Assembly (NCBI GenBank): GCA_977006965.1
Contig: OZ345376.1
Location: 2,170,001-2,234,000, forward strand
Direction of reading: 5' to 3'
DNA length: 64,000 nucleotides
DNA from: Phymatolithon calcareum
Taxonomy: Eukaryota; Rhodophyta; Florideophyceae; Hapalidiales
Each line of letters starts with the position of its first letter. The stretch's first letter is position 1. Below the pieces are notes generated by a model that ran no database searches, was not told the DNA's origin, and saw only the letters and a program-made list of their open reading frames with translations. The translations under genes and the position numbers were made by a program. Shown piece after piece: positions 61,889 through 64,000 of the stretch.

Positions 61889-64000
61889 ATGGGGACAAAA
61901 ATCCAATCTTCTAAAGGGCCCTGCACTCCACCAGTTCAGCTTGAGGATGCAGCCTGGCACTCTCGCCTATCGTTCGGCACATACCGGCAATCTGGCCACA
62001 ATCTGGAAGAGCAGCTGAAAACAGCAGCGCAAGTCGGCTTCACGCGCTTTGACACTGCACAATTGTACCACAACGAGGCCACTGTCGGATCTGTGTTGTG
62101 CTCGTTGTTCAACGACGATGCATACCATATTACAACCAAAGTTCAACGCAACGATTATCCCCATGAAGCACGAGCGAAACTTCGCCGATCCTGCAGTGCT
62201 CTCGGGCGTTCGGGACAGGTGCTGGATCGCATCTTATTGCATCGTCCCATGCCCTGTGAGCAATATCGAGTTCTAGAGGAATATGTAATCGCCACCGATA
62301 CCAGCGACGCCACCGATGATGCCCTCACTCCCGCAAATGAATCGTCGTCTTGCCTAATAATTCGCGAAATTGGCGTATCGAACTATTCTGTCCGTGATAT
62401 GAATATACTGCTTTCCTTTGCACGGATCAAGCCTTGCGTGAATCAGGTTGAGTTCCATCCGTTTGTTCCAGGTCTACGCAAACTCGTTTCATTTTGCCAG
62501 AAGCACGACGTACCGCTGCAGGCACACACAGTCCTCGCACAAGGCAAATTCTTCTCGTATCCACCTCTGATGGACATGGCGAGGCGCAAGGGCGCTACTC
62601 CTGCACAGGTACTGCTACGTTTCGCATTAGATAGCGGTGTTGACGCTGTCGTACAGTCTTCGGATGCAACGCACCTAGCTGAGCTTGTTGAGGCGGCACA
62701 GGCGCCGTGGAGACTGACAGAGCAGGAGTTGGCAGAGATGTACTTCTGGTCTCATCCTACATCAGGCGCCCCTCATGTTTTCTATAACAGTTTAGGGTTG
62801 GTGCCTCCTGTGGCTGGGGTTTCAACATCGACGGATGTTGACGAATACGTGAATAGCGTTGCGGATGCATTATTGAATGATTTGCGAATTATCAATACCC
62901 GTGAAGGCTCATTGGCGGAGTCTTTGCTGGAACTGAAGACAAGCGATACGGTCCTGTCTCTCCCTGCCGGCTTTTCAACACGTTCCATCAAAACCGATCC
63001 CATATCACTGCAGATCGCGGCTAAGATGTTTCCGAATGCAAAGGATGTGCTCACTACCTACATTAAAAGCATCAAATTGCTTCGCGGTGCTTCAATGGAT
63101 AAGCAGCGATCAATCAAAGCGACCAACAAAGGCAAATCTTGCACTATTCACAAAGCTGCATCTCGGTCGCAACCTAAGGGCGACATTGGTCTTTCACGGG
63201 AGAATGCAGAGTACCGGGCTTCTCAAGAGGTAGCTAAGCCTTTGGCGATGCCTGTGCAAGTTGCTCCGCGTGAGGAGCTTTCTCCATTCTTTCAATTCCT
63301 AGAGTCGTCGGAAAGCACGCCTTTAAAGGCCAGCGGCATGACTTTTCTACGCGGAACATGGTTTTCGGATGGGCGAATGGATATGTGTAAGCAAGTCGTC
63401 GGGTCCCAGCATATTGGTGATCTTTGTGCAGCCGTTGCATCGGCACCACCTGGAAAGGTCCGGCACTTTCTCCTTGGAAATAATGTGTGTTGCGCTGACG
63501 ATCCGGAAGCCGGAGCCGCTGCCTTATCTGGTTTGATGACAAATAAGTCGCAATCGATCGAGACTTGGTATCTTGCAGGAAATTCAATCAACGGCGAAGC
63601 TATGGGCACTATTGCGAATGCGTTGCGAAATTCAACAACCGCACAGGCGTTATGGCTGAAGAGGAACCCCTTGCACGCGGTGGGTGCATCGCACCTCGCG
63701 TCTTTGCTGCAAGTGAATTCGACCCTGAAAGTTCTTGACCTTTTCAACACTGGACTTTTTGACGAAGGTGTAGCCGCTTTGATGAAACCTTTGAGCTACC
63801 ACAAAGGCAAAATTGGACTTCGCCATTTGTACCTTGGGGCGAATGGAATCACTCCGAAGGGTGCGGAGACGATTGCAAAATTCCTTGTGATGCATCCCCA
63901 GGCTCTTGAGACACTCTATTTGTCTTTGAATCCAATTTGCAGTTTAGGTGCAGTACAAATTGCCAAAGCTTTGGTATGTGCATTTGAGAACCAAGGAAAA
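61889..64000 (+). CDS. Aldo-keto reductase/LRR fusion protein, intact copy (3' end beyond window)
   Basis: Open without a break for 704 codons from ATG 61889 to the window edge. Residues ~25-300 form an AKR barrel, with catalytic tetrad Asp and Tyr in FDTAQLY, Lys in ITTKVQR and His in LLHRP. It also has GVSNYSVRD, VNQVEFHPF and a C-terminal barrel motif PAQVLLRFALDSG. A linker (~310-480) leads to MTFLRGTWFSDGRMDMCKQVVG and then ribonuclease-inhibitor-type LRRs (HFLLGNNVC, WYLAGNSI, LWLKRNPL, LDLFNTGL, LYLGANGI, LYLSLNPI). Copy 1 shows about 145 more residues, so the whole is near 850. An NADPH-dependent oxidoreductase joined to a protein-binding scaffold is inferred. No intron is seen. Confidence 0.85.
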   Translation, partial: MGTKIQSSKGPCTPPVQLEDAAWHSRLSFGTYRQSGHNLEEQLKTAAQVGFTRFDTAQLYHNEATVGSVLCSLFNDDAYHITTKVQRNDYPHEARAKLRRSCSALGRSGQVLDRILLHRPMPCEQYRVLEEYVIATDTSDATDDALTPANESSSCLIIREIGVSNYSVRDMNILLSFARIKPCVNQVEFHPFVPGLRKLVSFCQKHDVPLQAHTVLAQGKFFSYPPLMDMARRKGATPAQVLLRFALDSGVDAVVQSSDATHLAELVEAAQAPWRLTEQELAEMYFWSHPTSGAPHVFYNSLGLVPPVAGVSTSTDVDEYVNSVADALLNDLRIINTREGSLAESLLELKTSDTVLSLPAGFSTRSIKTDPISLQIAAKMFPNAKDVLTTYIKSIKLLRGASMDKQRSIKATNKGKSCTIHKAASRSQPKGDIGLSRENAEYRASQEVAKPLAMPVQVAPREELSPFFQFLESSESTPLKASGMTFLRGTWFSDGRMDMCKQVVGSQHIGDLCAAVASAPPGKVRHFLLGNNVCCADDPEAGAAALSGLMTNKSQSIETWYLAGNSINGEAMGTIANALRNSTTAQALWLKRNPLHAVGASHLASLLQVNSTLKVLDLFNTGLFDEGVAALMKPLSYHKGKIGLRHLYLGANGITPKGAETIAKFLVMHPQALETLYLSLNPICSLGAVQIAKALVCAFENQGK

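Larger units (their letters stand above)
47733..64000 (+). repeat. Segmental duplication, copy 2
   Basis: Matches copy 1 (5669-19075) in order and orientation. It is split by a Tigger (49175-51255), a hAT (54021-56422), a composite block of nested elements (56697-60914) and an unexplained insert (61018-61690). Both main genes read intact. It continues past the window end, and 47054-47112 also matches the first bases of the window. Confidence 0.88.

Noticed and set aside
63234-63750. Minus-strand frames of 117 and 152 codons in the AKR/LRR gene
   Set aside because: Antisense shadows of the uninterrupted plus-strand frame.

Overview
The window is eukaryotic nuclear DNA. It has canonical GT-AG introns that are few, short and close to the 5' ends of genes, long intergenic stretches packed with transposons, and eukaryotic gene families: an NB-ARC/TPR receptor, AMPK-beta-type glycogen-binding proteins, a peroxisomal SDR and an aldo-keto reductase/LRR fusion. 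A florideophyte red alga of the Chondrus type would fit, but that is an inference from gene style and repeat content, because no lineage-diagnostic gene is present.

Layout. 1-5.67 kb is repeat debris: two copies of an unknown degenerate family, one carrying a WD40 gene fragment, and a dead non-LTR RNase H. 5.67-19.1 kb is copy 1 of a large segmental duplication whose copy 2 is 47.7-64 kb, and both run beyond what can be seen. Each copy carries, in the same order, a non-coding block (R1), an AhpD-like gene, a minus-strand coiled-coil family member and an aldo-keto reductase/LRR gene. In copy 1 both main genes are broken; in copy 2 both read intact. The two copies took different transposon insertions, so each gives the empty site of the other. 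This fixes boundaries and target duplications for a Ty1/copia element, a poly(A) retrocopy, two Tigger/pogo elements, a hAT, a MULE and a foldback MITE. 19.1-26.5 kb holds further copies of the coiled-coil family and a 3.8-kb palindrome made of two dead piggyBac elements.

26.5-33.9 kb is one very large minus-strand gene: a PH-like/helical N-terminus, an NB-ARC ATPase and about 31 nearly identical 42-residue TPRs. 35.9-45.2 kb is the gene-dense, GC-richer part: a DHRS4-like reductase with a PTS1 signal, two convergent CBM48 (glycogen-binding) genes, and a protein with two cysteine-less glutaredoxin-like domains. A local tandem duplication placed the second glutaredoxin-like domain behind a copy of the promoter and start codon of the polyproline/CBM48 gene, giving a small chimeric gene.

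The most unusual items are the chimeric glutaredoxin-like gene, the homogenised TPR array on an NLR, the aldo-keto reductase/LRR fusion, and a ~62-nt organellar sarcin-ricin-loop rRNA fragment used as filler inside a pseudogene.
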